Program-made: the position numbers and the translations under genes
Assembly (NCBI GenBank): GCA_023362775.1
Contig: JALMGJ010000061.1
Coordinates: 878,001-942,000, forward strand
Length of the DNA: 64,000 nt
Direction: 5' to 3'
Source: Charina bottae
Lineage: Eukaryota; Chordata; Lepidosauria; Squamata; Charinaidae
In this document: piece after piece, positions 1 to 15,000 of the stretch
Numbering within the stretch: the stretch's first letter is position 1
How the letters are laid out: each line of letters opens with the position of its first letter
Notes under the pieces: generated by a model
Databases searched by the model: none
What the model was told of the DNA's origin: nothing
The model's input: only the letters and a program-made list of their open reading frames with translations

Positions 1-291
1 GTGTCCGGTTTCTCTGCCTGCCCAGCGGAGGATGGGGGGAGAGAACAAAGAATTTGCTCACTGGAAGCCATCCCTCATTATGGAAAATATCAACGTACTT
101 TGATGAATCTTTCAATGCAACAGGTTTCCAAAGCATAAAGGAAGAATAAATCCAAATCAAGAGTGGTATCGAAAACCAGAAGATGGACAATGTCCAGAAA
201 GACTCAGGTGCTTTTTGAAAACGAAGGTTCAGGATATACAAGCATCAGTTACTGCCAATCTGCCCAATAGGCTAATTCTGAGATTCGCTAC

Positions 292-3200
292 CTGCACTTT
301 CTCTGCTATCAGGTGATCGAGCCAGCTGGTATCAGTCTCATTTGTCTGGAAGCTCTCCGTCTCCAACAGCTTAATCAGGTACTCGACCGTCGTCCTGAAG
401 TCACCACGGATGGACAGCTCCTTTAACGCTACTACCAAATTTCTGAAAGCCAACAAACCAGATATTTAAAGCACCAATCTGCTCTAGCGGTCTGCTTCTC
501 TCTCAAACTCAGGGGGTGTAAAATGATGCCCCAGCAAAGAAATTATTAAGGGAGGTGAGCTGACTGGATGAGGTGCATTTTGGGATGTGTGACCATCCCA
601 GTAAATCTGTGTCCTTTTAGGAAGGCAGGAAGCAGAACCCAGGGGGTGGATGGAGTGACCGGGTGCCCCATAAAAAGAGAGCAAATGAAGCATCCCAGCA
701 TCCTTCTGTGGAAGCTCCTGCAATGTTTCCACCACCCATGAAAGTCCAAGCGAAGACAATACTGACGAGATGGCCTCCTCACGGTTCTCTCCCCAGGAGA
801 AACAGTGTCCAAACTGGGAATCTGCAAATTCATGCAAGCCACCAGCGGCTGCCACGCTGAAGTATCCCCAGACGTTCTTATTGCTGCGGAAATTCAATTC
901 TTGCACGGTGCCAGAGCTGGGCTTGAAACCCTGCAAGGTGCAGCAAAAGACAGGTAGCAGTGAGAGGAGGGCGGACAGACACACGTGAATTCTCTCCACC
1001 TTTTGCAGAACTGAGGCAACGCCAGCGCACTTAAAAGCCACACAGGCAGTGCCCGGCACCCCTCCGAGCCCAGAAGGGAGAGGGCTACTTAGCCGTCGGA
1101 AAGTGGGACTTTAGCGCCCTCTCCTGGTGCACTGGGTCTGGTGGTCACAAATGTTCTCCGTGACCATTCAAACCTACTACGCACCAGAATTCTCCTCCTT
1201 CCTTTTCGGGGGTCAGCTGCAATTGCCAAAAAGTTTGATTATGCAATTGGAGCAGTTATCCAAAATCAACGTACGTCGATTAGAAAATAAATGGTGGTCT
1301 TTTTCGCTGTGTTCCTTCACCCGTACTGGATATTTGCACTAAAACTCTAAGCCATGCTCATTATTTTTAGTTATCAATTGAAATAGCTACTGGCAGAACT
1401 TGGCATGGAAAGGCACAGAACCAACCCTTTAAACAAACAAAAACAGGCAGGTTTGTTTAATATCTCTAATGTACAGGGCACAGATGTTTGCAACTGTTTT
1501 AATAGAAGGGTTCTATCCCCTGACATGGCAAGACAGAGCCCGCCCAGCTATGGGGACCCCCAGTCCTCCTAGGCATTTCCTCTCCTTAAAAGGAAGGCAT
1601 GATAGATTTTTAACTCCACTGACTTCATCGGGATTTTCACTGGTGATTCGTGCTGCTATGACGTGGCCCCTGGGCACCGGAACGTTGCTGGGGCCCTCAA
1701 AAGCAATGGGACTGTCCCCCCACGGGGACTCTCCATACAGAGCCCGGATGTCCTTTATTCTGTGCAACGGGACCCCCATGGCAATCTGAAAGGAGGAAGA
1801 GAAGGAAACGGAGACAAGCCGAGAAGAATTTCTTAGATTTCTCAGTGCTTCTTCTCAAGGGGCTTAAGAACAGAGAGACAGAGTTTTTCTGTAGTACATT
1901 CCTCTCCCTCTTACACTCCTCAGAACTTAGAACTGCTTGAGAACAGGAATACCTGGAGCTGAGCGGCTGGCAGGTTAACGTCAGCAATCATTTCCGTGCA
2001 GGGGTGTTCCACCTGCAGGCGGGGATTCAGCTCAAGGAAATGGGAACTCCCTCCTTCGCTGTAGAGGTACTCAACGGTCCCTGCACTGACGTAGCCCACC
2101 ATTTTGGCAAGGCGCACAGCGCACTGGGGAGAGGAAAGAAAGGCGACAGAGTTCTGACAGAAATACGCGGCTCCCGGGGACATTCTTCAGGTAGAACTGC
2201 TCCCGAGGAACGAGCGGTTATATTTTAGAACAAAGCAGGGGATCTAACTTCAGCGATATGTCTATGAAGGTTCTCAGTCATCCAGGTGGAATTGTCTGTA
2301 GCTTGAATCATGTCAACTGGATTTCTATTTTCTTAATGGAAACGTTTCGCTCCTTATATTTTATAGTTTCTCCTTAGACAGAGAAGATAGGTGGTTTGAG
2401 AGAGGGGTCAAGGAATCCATTTATGCCAACTTGGAAAATCCTTCCTTGAATAGAGGTGGGGGCCTCAGGCACAAACTCTCCCCCATCTTCCTCCCCGTGT
2501 TGTCTTCTGTGCCTAGGAAGATTAAGACCATTTCAGAAGCTCAACAGCAGCATGGTGTTTTTAACGACCCTCCATTAGATGATAAAAGGACTTAAAAATT
2601 ACATCTCAATATAACCATGACCTAGCCCCAGGTGTAAGGTCACACAGCTACCTAGGAACATATTTAGGATTCCCTTACCAACTTTGCTCAGACTGAAGAA
2701 GCCCCTTGGATAAGGAGCGAAACGTTTCCATTAAGAAAATAGAAATCCAGTTGACATGATTCAAGCTACAGACTAACTTCAGCGAATTCATTACGGACCA
2801 TATGTGGAAGACTAAGTGAACAGAGTGTCTGTAAGGACTCTTTCTTTTTATGAATGCCACAAACTGAAAGTGCAAGTTCACAACAGAGTTGGGAACACTG
2901 CAGTGAGGGCCAAGAATGAGGAGACCCCTCGGCCACGAGGCTCCCTCGGCGACTTTGGGCCAGTCAAGGTTTCAAGCATCTGATTTAGCTCAGAGTGCAG
3001 TCAGAAGGTTAAAGGGCGGGGGGGCGGGGGGGGAAATAAAAGGGAACTAGGTTCGGCATCTTCAGCTGCAGGGAGAAAGAGAACAGAAGTAAAATAAATG
3101 AGTAGCGTTCAGTGAGATGCTGCAATACCCGAATCACACCCTACTACGTTGAGAGCTTGCTCCGGGGCCCCCTCCCAAAAGTCACATCTGCGGTTGGTCT

Positions 3201-6200
3201 TAATCCTCTGCCCACCCCGGCTTCACGCAAAGCTGCCGGGCGCGGTAAGAAACGTGCACCTGCTCCATGTACTCAAAGACGGCGGGAGGTGCCACAGTGG
3301 CTGGGGCTTCCTCGATGATCTTTTGGTGCCTGCGCTGGATGGAGCAGTCCCGGCTGAACAAGGAAATGGCGTTCCCGTACTGGTCGGCCAAGACTTGGAC
3401 TTCAAGGTGACGGGCGTGCTGCAAAAACTTCATCACGAAAATGGGGGACCCAGGGACCTCGCTCTGCACCTGTTGGACGAAGGGAGGGAAAATGAAGCCG
3501 AGTGCAAACGGATCTCAATTCTCCAAACAGCTGGCTAGAAATTCGGGGCGTCAGTCTGATGCATTGGGAGAGCACTCTGGGTTATAAATGTACATGAACC
3601 TCTCAATAAAAACCCATTAATTAATCCCAAGCCATTCAATAACCTCTCAATGTGGCGTTTAAAGGAAGCTGAGGAAAGAGGATTTCATGAACTACGAGGA
3701 AGTACAGGCTGGCATTCCTTCCTTGGAGGAATACGGGCGAGGTGGGCTTCGCGGGTGCAGGGAGCCCTTGAAATGACACCGTCGAACCCCACGGCAGCCC
3801 CTTCTTTACTTGTCTGAAGCGGGCAGGGAACTCCTCCACGCCTTCCACGATCCGGATGCCTTTGCCGCCACCCCCTTCGGACGCCTTGATCATCACTGGG
3901 TAGCCAATTCCCTTGGACGCCTGGTCGTTGAGAGAAGAGAGAGAAAGGAAGGAAGGAAGGAAGGAAGGAAGGAAGGAAGGAAGGAAGGAAGGAAGGAGGG
4001 GGGAGGGAGGAAGGAGGGAGGGAGGGAGGGAGGAAGCAAGGAAGGAGGGAAGGAGGGAAGGAAGGAAGGAAGGAAGGAAGGAAGGAGGGGGAGGGAGGAG
4101 GGAGGTAGGTAGGGAGGAAGCAAGGAAGGAAGGAGGGAAGGAAGGAAGGAGGGGGGAGGGAGGAAGGAGGGAGGGAGGGAGGGAGGAAGCAAGGAAGGAG
4201 GGAAGGAAGGAAGGAAGGAAGGAAGGAAGGAGGGGGAGGGAGGAGGGAGGGAGGGAGGGAGGAAGCAAGGAAGGAAGGAGGGAAGGAAGGAAGGAGGGGG
4301 GAGGGAGGAAGGAGGGAGGGAGGGAGGGAGGGAGGGAGGGAGGGAGGAAGCAAGGAAGGAGGGAAGGAGGGAAGGAGGGAAGGAGGGAAGGAAGGAAGGA
4401 AGGAAGGAAGGAAGGAAGGAAGGAAGGAAGGAGGGGGAGGGAGGAGGGAGGGAGGGAGGGAGGAAGCAAGGAAGGAAGGAGGGAAGGAAGGAAGGAGGGG
4501 GGAGGGAGGAAGGAGGGAGGGAGGGAGGGAGGGAGGAAGCAAGGAAGGAGGGAAGGAGGGAAGGAGGGAAGGAGGGAAGGAAGGAAGGAAGGAAGGAAGG
4601 AAGGAAGGAAGGAAGGAAGGAAGGAAGGAAGGAAGGAGTCAAACGTTGAGGAAGGCCCTTTTCTCTTGAATCCCACCCCTGAACTTCCCCTCACAGGCCT
4701 TGTGCTGCCCCAGACTAACTCAGCTTTCCTCAAAACTGACCCGATCGGGCCTGGTCCCCAGCCAGATCTACAGGCACTAGCATGTAACCTTGGCCTTAAA
4801 TGGAGGCACTAGGCCTCGCTATCTGGCTTAACCATGGAGACAGTTCCATCAACAGCAAGACATATTCTTGGCATGTATTACCCAAACTAGTAAGGATAAA
4901 GTGGCATGTACACACGTGTTGGACTGCCAACCGCTTTACAATTTCTGCAGCACCTTATAAGCCTGCGCAAATCCTAGGAACGTGGGAACAGAGTAATGCT
5001 GGAAGGATGGGCGTTATTACCATTTATTTATTAATGTATGTTCAGCAAGAAAAAAATGGCCTGTGCTTAAAAATCCACAGAAGCCGAGCCTTACACTGGA
5101 TCGGGCCTTCCCATTCTCTCCCCCCATGGAGGAGGGAAATTAATCTTTTAAGGAACAAAAATCTGCCTTTAGCAGCCAGCCAGATGTCCAACAGGAAGCC
5201 CAAAGGCAGGGCTAGAATTAAGAAAACCTGCATTCTTCCTCCGTGCACAGTTGCCTAAGCCTCTATCATTTTTTTCCTCTAATCATATCGTTATTAATAA
5301 AACTCATCAGGAGGTTTCTGGACCTAGAGTTGATGGGCTCTCAGTTACCTCCAGGCCTTCTTCCATGTCCCTCACACAACCCTGCTGATAGGTTTCCAAG
5401 GGAACCGTGAGCGTTCCCGCCTGCTGCTTCTCTTCGTGGGTCCACTCAGCGACCAAGTCTAGAAAAATTCACAGCAAAACCATGAGGGCAACAGCTACTT
5501 CTTTATGACCGAAGGAGAGGCTTCATCTTGCCCAACTCGTGCCAAAAAATAATGCAAGGGATAGATCGGAATGCAAGAAAACCGAAGAGACTTCAGTCAA
5601 GCGGGCCTCGCAGCCGTGCAGCCCAAGCTGGAAGCTTTTTCCTATCCCATTATATCTGGACTGGCCAAGACGGAAGCTGGGATCGTAGCCACGAAACACC
5701 AAGTAAAAAGAGTGCGCAGCACAGCAAGACAGAGGACGTTCCCTTACCACTGCCACTCCACGGCAATGTTGGAATACGGATGGTCTGGGCCACAATGGTG
5801 GAAGCCACTTTGTCCCCCAAGGCCCACATGGCTTCGCTGGGCGGGCCTAGCAAACAGAGTAAAGAGGATCAGCCTGACATTTTGGAGAAAAAGCTGTCAA
5901 GAAGGCTCACTGCATGAGCTCTGCTGGAATGCCTGAGCCTTGGACAAAGGTAAAATAGCTCAGCTATACATAGGCAGGATTAGGAACACTCACTGTGAGC
6001 TCACTTGCACCTGTTCTGCATGCCAGGCGTTTGACCTTGATCACACAGAGACAGGAGAGGTCCCTCGGCCCCGGGAGAAAACCTAGCACATCGTTCAGCC
6101 CGGCTGGGTGCTTTACAGAACTGCAGAAACACGGGTCTCTGCCCCAAAGGGATTAAATCTAAGATTTGTTCCAGGAGAACAACAACAACAACAACAAAAA

Positions 6201-7282
6201 CGGGTGTCCAGGAAAGAAAATCTATTTTTGTCACTTAGCCGGAGCAAGGTATGGGGCAAAATTTCAAGGGGGATTGCATGGAAAACGCACACAGGCTCGG
6301 GCTCTGCAAGGTTGCAAGGCAAAAGGTGAGCAGGCAGGTGGCATACAGGCAGACAGGGACCGAGGTTTTCTGTGCCATCTGGCACTTGGCCGTATGTGTT
6401 CCAGGGACAATACAGAACACCTACCTAGGAAAGCAATCCCGTGTTTGTGCAGCAATTCTGGAAGTTTAGGGTTCTCAGAGGCATGCCCCCAACCAGCCCA
6501 GACAGCCTAGAAGGAAAATATTTAGGTGATTTGTGCACCGGATCCCAAAGGGATCACTCTGGCATTTCTATCAGTTCTATTCTAGCCATTATATTTACAT
6601 CACACCGTTCTATCAGGAGCTCAAGGCAGTAATCTCCCTCCTCCTCCCCATCCTACCCCAGCAACAACTCTGGGAAGTAAGTTGGGCTGAGAGAGGTTGG
6701 ATGTGTTCACACAACATGCTTAACCAGGTCAGGCAAAGGCCTAGCAGATACATTCTCACAACAACGTTAAGCTTGTTTAAGGTTAATACTAAGTAGGTTT
6801 TTTTTAAAAAAAGGTAACTGCTCTATTTTTACGTTAAAGCTTTTAACAGATTTTTAGAAAGTTAAAGATATAAGACACTAAGTAAGAAAAAACAGCTATA
6901 GAGTAAAAAACATTGCGGGTAGCTTTTTTGTGTGAAATTATCCAACCTGTTTGGTTAGTTTATGGCTCAATACCTTATGCAAACAATGTTTACATTAAAC
7001 ATTAATGTAAAGACATGGTTAATCGTGTTGTGGCCCAGAGTCACCCAGGGAGCTTCCATGGCTGGGAGTGGCCTGAAAGGTGGGTCTCTCCCCACCTTTC
7101 CAAGACCTTCACCGCTCAATCACCCTGGCCCTGAGTGTAAATCATAAATTCCAATAAATTGCCCCTTTCAGTATTTTAATCTGTTCTGGGAAGCCTTGAG
7201 GGAGTTCTCAGAGCCTTAAATCAGGCCCACAACGGTGGACCATCTTTTCTTAAAGCATCTCAGCCTCCCTACAACATTCTGC

Positions 7283-7351
<69 letters not shown>

Positions 7352-10300
7352 AGAGCTGGGTATGTTTTCATTTATCTTCAGAGCCAATGGGGTGGCAATG
7401 AGATTCAAGGGGCTTGAACAAGCCTTCTCATAACCAAGTATAAAACCTAGAATATCCCTCGGAATGACATCCTCCACGATAAACAAAGTCCTGTAGCAGA
7501 TGACCAGGGATTGCTTCAGAGAAAAGTTAAGGGAAAAGCGAAAAAGGCTTATTTTTTTTTAAAAAAAAACTTGTCCTCAGGCCAACAAAACAAGCCAGTT
7601 TATCACAGGCTGCAGTGAATACTGTAGCGAAGAGGACAAAAACAGGCTTGTTTCGTTGGCCCAAGTAAAGAAAGAAAGGCAGAAAACGTTGGTAGTTACC
7701 TGCACCGGAATTCTTTTTGAGATATCCAAAATCAATTCCACGTTGGCGTAATTGTTATTATTGGTTCCTCCAGGGACGGGCACGTAGTGATCCGCCATTT
7801 TGATGTATTCTAGAAGAGGTAAGGCTTTCGATCAAGTTGTGTTGCTGAAGAAACACGCGCACCTCTGGGGAAAAGCAGGCAATGCCTCGGCTACGTACCT
7901 GCATTTGCTTTAAGGTCCTCAGGCGTCACCATAACCACGAACCTGATGGCTCGTTCATTCCGGAACATTTCATAGGCCCACCTGCGGATGGAGCGCATGC
8001 ACTTCACGGCGGCAATGCCGTTGTTGGCAATCAAGACCTGGATTGGGAAGAAGTCACGCACAGGCCGGTCACCCCTCCAGAAACCATGCCAGGTGAGAGG
8101 ACACTGAAACGGAGCTCCCCAAAATGGAATCAGAGGTCAGTGGCGGAGCCCTCACTGTGCATAGAACATGCTACAAGTTCAATCCCTGGACTGGACAATC
8201 CAGGTCTTTTGGGGCCAGTGCGCCTCCAGGGCTCTTTCCCAGCTCAGCCATAAAACCTTTCTAGAGTTCTCATTTCCACTGAGCTTCTGGAACACCTGCC
8301 TTGATTATGTAACACTTTCTTTATATGTGCTGGGCTTTCCATCAAAGGAACATATTTAAAAGGCAGCCACAATGAAATGGTCCCATGCACAGGGAAGCAT
8401 CATCTCTCCTTTAGCAGCAATACCTTTTCAATAACACGGTTTCCTCCAAAACGAGTCACAAATTCAGCAGGCGACGCCACTGTGAAGTCCCTGTGGAGAT
8501 CCAGTTTCCTCTGCTCCCGTCCTTTCTTAACCAGGTGCATCCCTGACATGCTGGTTCTGGAAGGAGGTGGAAACATTTCTATCGTTTGAATCTATAGTTT
8601 GGATCTGTTCCTCAGAGCAGAATGGAAGGTGGACCTCAAATCATTTAGAAGCTAGGGAACAGCAGTCAATAAGGGGCACAGATGAAGGTGGAACAACTTT
8701 CTTAATAAAGGTGAAGTTGTTCCACTAATTGCCAATCGTCGAAGTTCAGGCCAGGCATGACAGTTCTGTCCTTCCAGAAGTAAAACCTTACATTCGGGAA
8801 CTAGGTAACAGCAAAAATATCAAGAACTCAAGACTGCTGGATAAAGTACTATATGGCAGATAATAAGACATTGATATGCAGACGATCTGCTTACTGCAAG
8901 CCCCTTCTCTCTGTGTGTCTTGGCCCCAGCATTTAAATTTTAAGCCTCTTCCTCCCACCCTTTCAGTTAACAGACTTTTGGTAAAAGGTGGCACTTCTAA
9001 CACAAAACACACACAAGTTATGAACTGTACTGCCATAGGATAAAACACCGCTTAAACAGTGGCATTAATATACAAAGGAATTTGTACAGAGATCTGTCTA
9101 CAAATATTACATGTACGTGCACGCTCTCTCTCTCTGAATGAGAAATGGATGCTGGAAACAATTCGTAAGATGTCCTATGATTGCAGGCTGTGAGCACAAC
9201 CAAGAAGGAAAGAACGTTCTTACACCCTGCATCTAGGGTTTTTTTAATTGTTACAAACAAAATTATGGACTGTTCAGGTCTTGCTTCAACCAAAACAACA
9301 GCTATCAAAATTCTCGTATTTGAAACAAAAACTCCAGAGGAAAGGTGAACTTCGTCAATCAAAGCATTACGTATTACACAGATTAGGGGAAACTAGATTG
9401 AATGCGCTACTCAACTCCTCGTCAAAAAGCAACAGGCCTGCAAGAAAACTTGGGCATGTCACATCACTTTTTTTTTAGCCCCAAGAGCTCTTTACGTTGC
9501 TCTGTTCTGTACAGCTTGGGGAAGTATAATTTATCCATTTTAAGGAGTGACGGTGGTTGGGATACATATGCATAATTGCTTGCGTAAGAACTGGCAGTCA
9601 CTTTATATTCACATAACGTTGGAGCCCAACCAATTTTATACACAAGGATCTGATGCAGAGGTTCTATTCCAAACTGTCACTACACTTAAAAAGCCAGGAT
9701 GGGTTGATGAAATTGCAAAACTCCCATTACCACCCGGCAACCATTAATAATTTATATTACATTTCTAGTCTACAGTAGCCTTCCCCAGCTGGATGCTTTC
9801 CGGCAGTGTTCCACCGCTTCTTGAAGCCTGTTGTAAATTCTGGGGGATGCAGTCTACCACATCTGCACGGTACCCTGTTAGAGAAGGCCTTCTTCATCAC
9901 ACTTATAAGCACAGCACACCGTATTAGCCAGTCTTCCTGGGAGACCCATCAACTATAGTCCAGAATTATCTCAGAGGCAAGTCCCTGAATGGCCACTGGC
10001 AAAGCACTGATCCTTCAAAGGCTCCAAGTTTCAAAAGTTACAGCTTTTGAAAAACAAAGTCCAGAACACATCCCCTCCAGCAGCCAACACCCAGATAAGC
10101 AGGGATTAACACCAGACAAACAATGAGCAGACAACAATACCCCAATCAAGGAACCACCAAGGAGAAAACCACACCCCCACCAACACTGGCAGGGCAAGTG
10201 ACTGAATATAAACAGGGAGCAAACCCCACTCCCTCGCAGCGTGGATGATGTTACCTAGTTGGGTCATGAAACGTCAACCCACTGCTCTCGTGCTTTTCCA

Positions 10301-11984
10301 GTTAACAGCCCTCTCCTTGTCCAGCGTCTACCCTGCTATCTCACCCGTCACTCTCCCTGGGTCTCTGCTTTCACCCTCCCAGAGAAGCAGCTGCAGCACA
10401 AGATAGGAGAGCCAGCAAATGCTTATGGAGCAAAGAACAAAGAACAATCCAGAGTTTCACTAGACGGCTCAGCTTCAAAACAGTAATAAACATACAGTAT
10501 CTCCTCTTCCTGATAGCAAACACGGTGTTGAGGGCCAAGAGGATTCAAAGCCCAGGCTGACCAACAATGAACAAGAAAGTAAGAACATGCTAAAGGGAAC
10601 CCTGATGTTTTTAGAAGTACAGTCAACACAAACACTCCAGAAGGGAGTGAAAATACACATCCAGAGAAATTTCAGGGAAGGTGGTACGTGCGTGATAGCC
10701 AAAGAATGTAGAATATTATTGGGAAAAAAGGATGAGAGGAATGTAATACCTGATTGGAAAGAATGGATGGCCAGACCCCTGATTAGTAGCGTTCATTGGG
10801 AGGCAGCTTATCCTGTGCTGCAACATTTAGTTGCAGGTGCTCACCTGAAATGAGATGCAGGCACCACCATTTTTACAGAATTAACCAGACTTTTATTTCA
10901 GCATAAAATAAAACATGTGAGAAGTTTTCAGAGCAGCTCTTTCGTTCCCCGAGTATCTCTTGCTCCTCATCCTAACAGGCTGAATGGGCTGGGTGGGGAA
11001 GAGCCTATACCAATCCAATTGCAAGACCAACGTTAAGGGAAGGTCTAAACCATTAGCAAAGTCGTACAAAAATGAACTTTCTCCTTACCCTCCAATCTGC
11101 ACGGGATCATAATTTGGTTACGTCCACAAGGTTGTAGAGAGTGTGCAGTTAAGTAGGTGGCTTGGGGAAGAGACTACAAGCAAGGACGGCTGGCGGCTGC
11201 GGCAACAGCGGCAACCTTCCCTTCCCTGGAGTAACAGACGGTGCCAACTCCCACGTCTGCATTACACTGGGGCATGTTGTGGGGTAGGGCGGGAATACAG
11301 TAGTGGAAATGTAGGCTACGTTTGGAAGCACAGAATCAGCTTTCCAACTGCCCACAACAATGCACAAAACAACTACATTTTAAAAAATCAAACCAAAACA
11401 AATAACGACTGGAATCCATCCGTGCCTTCCACATTTTTCATTGTTGTTGTTGTTGTACATTTTCAGATTGGGAGAAAGCTTTTCCTCACTTTAATGACTG
11501 CTTTTAAAAAAATAAAAAAAGGAGAGGGAGGGAGGGAAGATGGGCCTTGACAAACAGAAAAAGTGGATCAGGGCAGGCAAAAGTTAAGAGGAGGGTAGGA
11601 AGAAATACTTCTGATGCTAAGCCATGCAAGGTGAGCTTGTTTTAGAAATTGGACAGTTTAGCTGGGGAATATTTCCTGGAAACCTCAACAGAAAACGATC
11701 ACTGAAAAGTGAAGACATCATTAAGAAATTTGCTTCTGAAATTGTTTTGAGGAACTCTCCTCAAACAATGATGTGTTCGCAGTATCTGTTGTGTGCATTT
11801 ATTTGGAAAGAAGAGCCCAGACCGCGGGGCTGAAGGACAAAAGGGCGTCTAGGCTGTAGCACTTTTGGGAACACCCACACATGAAAAGTCATCTACTCTC
11901 TCCTTTCCGCAGCTGCTTCCTCTACCTGCCTCCCAGCAGGAGGCAATTCTTAGCCCTCAAAATGACCATAAAGGAAGTGCACCA

Positions 11985-12015
<31 letters not shown>

Positions 12016-15000
12016 AGATCTCCCCCTCCCTGCCTGATCTCTGCAAAGGAACCGGTCTCGGTCCAATGCACAAGCTCAGAACAGAGAAAGGAATGTTTAT
12101 TTGGTCATCCTCAGCAGCCCCATTTCTCTTTTTGTTTTGCTGTTCAGCAGATGGAAGACTTCAGCTGCCAAGACCAAACCAAGTCACAATTCTGCTGGCC
12201 AGTACTGACCTCAGAGGCACGGCAACCAGTTCAGGCCTGCTCCCTCTTCCTGTCCTGTCCTGTCCTGCTGCTCCGGAGCCCCCAAGAGCCAGGCAGGAGC
12301 AGTCGGAGGCCACCCCTGCTGCCTCTTCCTCCTCCTCCATTTCTGCGACTCTCCCTCCCCTTGGCTTCCCCTTCTCCCCCCTCCCGTGGGCAACCGGCCA
12401 GATACTCAGCAACTCTCTAGCAACAGCACCACCAGGTGGTTCAAGGGAGAAAAACTGTCCTTACATCATCAATAATAATAATAATAATAATACAATACCA
12501 AGAGAAAAAGAAAAATGGTGATTATACAGTGAAGAAAAAAAACCCTAGATATGAAAGAATGAGTAAAATAAACTAACAAAAAAGAAAAAAAATTAGGAAA
12601 CAGAAAAGTTATTTATAAAAATAATAAAGGTGGGATATAAAATAAATAAATAAAAATAAAAAATAAAAAAAGAAGATCCATATACTATCCATAGAGAGTG
12701 ATATAAAATTAATTAAATCCTTAAGTCTAGACCATATAGAAACATATTGCTTCACCTTTTCATTCTTAGGACGTAAGAGACCTTTCAAAAATACATAACC
12801 CATATTCTGAATCCATTCTTTAGAACCTGGAGGATGTTTCTTTCCATTGATGTAACATTATCCTCTTGGCCTGCTAAGGGGGTTCACACCCCTTTCCCCA
12901 CTATTTCCAAGTTTGGGTTATTCCACAATGTCAATTTCTCATGTGATCCGGCATCAAAACATAAGCGCTTATCTATTAAAGACCAACTATGTCTGGCTGT
13001 TTTCAAGGCTGGAAACAAATATCCCTGTTTGATATACCTGGACCCTAAAATCTGCCAAGATTTCAAAAGTGTCACACATTTTTAAAGACAGAGAACGGGG
13101 ACGGGGGACAGAGACAAGCCTTTTTGTAGCACTTGCAGATGATGGGGCACTCCTCTCTCAAAACAACATAGGATCCATCTCTTCCCGCTCTGAAGTCTGG
13201 GGGTCTCAAAAACAACAAGATAATCATGCCCTTGTGTCTTTCGCCTTTGGTTTTGGGAGATTTTGCATTAGCAAGCTCAGACCAATTCAGATATTATTTG
13301 GGGTTGAAAGCAATACAACTGCAGACCCGTGTTTTTGAAGCAGCTCGTGCAGAAATAATTGTACTGTCCCTGGGAATACAATAATGGTTCTGATGAACTG
13401 GAGAGCTTGGCAATCTAGTCCTGATTTTCCCCTCTGAGGGATCTGGATCAGTCAGACTTTCCAGAAAGTTCACAAAAGGAGCACAAAGGAAAACACCCTT
13501 TCCAGTCTACCGATTGAGATGGATGCAAAAAATGACCACTTGGTATCAATGTAGCACTGGCAAATTAAGTGGCCACAGAGGGTGCTCCTGACTCAGGGAG
13601 GCTGGTAAGAAAGTTGGGGCCACCTAATTTCACTGAGCAACTGGAAGGACTTCCCTTCCCTTACAAGAATCTTCCAGGCTTGTGACATCCTTTCATCCTT
13701 TCTGTGTCACAAAGAAGAAAAATTCAGTCTTAAAACAGCAAGAGGCTGACACGGCAAGGGCCTCCCCGATCATGATTTAGTTATCAGTTGAGAGACTATC
13801 CTTGGCCCTTGATCCCCAGCAGCCTCTTGTGCTTAGGTTGCTGATAAACGTTTATTATCAGCACTGTAGCTCATTTAATGGCACTAGGAATCGATCTGTG
13901 CATTTGTATTTTACGTCTTCATTTTTACTGGCACGTGTTGCATGCCCTTTTGGAAAGGTCTTTAAGAAAAATAAAAAAGGGGGATATAAATACGTAGAAT
14001 AATACATGGCGGGCGTGAAAGGGACGAAAAGTATCTACCATGGAAAGAACCAGCCAATCATTCTCTGCGCCAACATCACCCGGATTTATGGCTTGCAGGA
14101 TCTGAATACTCCCTCCTTTTGCTCCTTTCTATTTTCCTGTTATGCAGCACTTCGCAGGTTCCCATACTTTGAAAAGCCATTGCAAAAGCTGTTGGAGTAT
14201 TTCATGGAAATGGAAATACCACATTGCTCTGGTTTCCATCCCAAGATCAATCCCTTTAAGTCCTTAATACCTGCACAAACAGTTGCAGATCGAAGAGCCA
14301 GACTTAAAAAGATTTATCTCAACATCCAGGTAAAGATGTGAGAACCTGTACCAGCTTTCCCCTAGGACATTAGGGCCTGAAACTTCAGCAAACCAAAACA
14401 AATTTGCTGCAAAAAAAGCTCCTGCAAATAAAGGGATAGACTACAGTAAGTATCAGATAAACCTTTCTAAGGAAGGAGTTCCAAACAACTGGACTCCATT
14501 TCTGAATTAAACACCTTCCCGATAACCATCCACCTTGCCTTTGAAAGTGATCATTGCAATACTTTGGCAATTTTCCCACGCAGATAGACAGGGAGGGAAT
14601 TTTGCACTTGCAAGCCCCAGACCAATTGATATTTCTGTCCTGGCAGCGGCGCTTTCTGGCATTAAAATACTAAATATGGGAAGTTTGTCATACTTGAAAC
14701 AGAGCGAGAGCGCAAATGGGGTAAATCAAACACATCAAAACAAACAGAAGCCCAAATTGGGTTTTGCTCAGGTTACTGAGTCAACCAGGGGAAATGTCAC
14801 ACCGATAGATAAGCTTTTCCGTGGCTGTTTTTTTAAGCATGTTATCAGAAAGTCACAGTCCTCATATGATTCCATTTTAATCTCTTGCTAAGCATTGCTT
14901 TCTCCTTTTCCAATTGTTCTCCTGAGCGCAGTAGAAAAGCCCCAAGATCAACACCTTGCATTCTTAGAACAGTAAGCTAAGAAGCAGTTAGGCAGATCCT

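Noticed and set aside
3636..4812. Several 250-365 residue open frames on both strands rich in Pro/Ser/Leu or Gly/Arg/Glu/Lys
   Set aside because: They are translations of the GGAA/GGGA microsatellite; only the 37 codons at 3810-3920 are a real exon (ACACB).
11986..12015. (CTG)10 as a coding poly-Leu or poly-Gln tract
   Set aside because: It lies deep in an ACACB intron with no exon signals or protein match around it.
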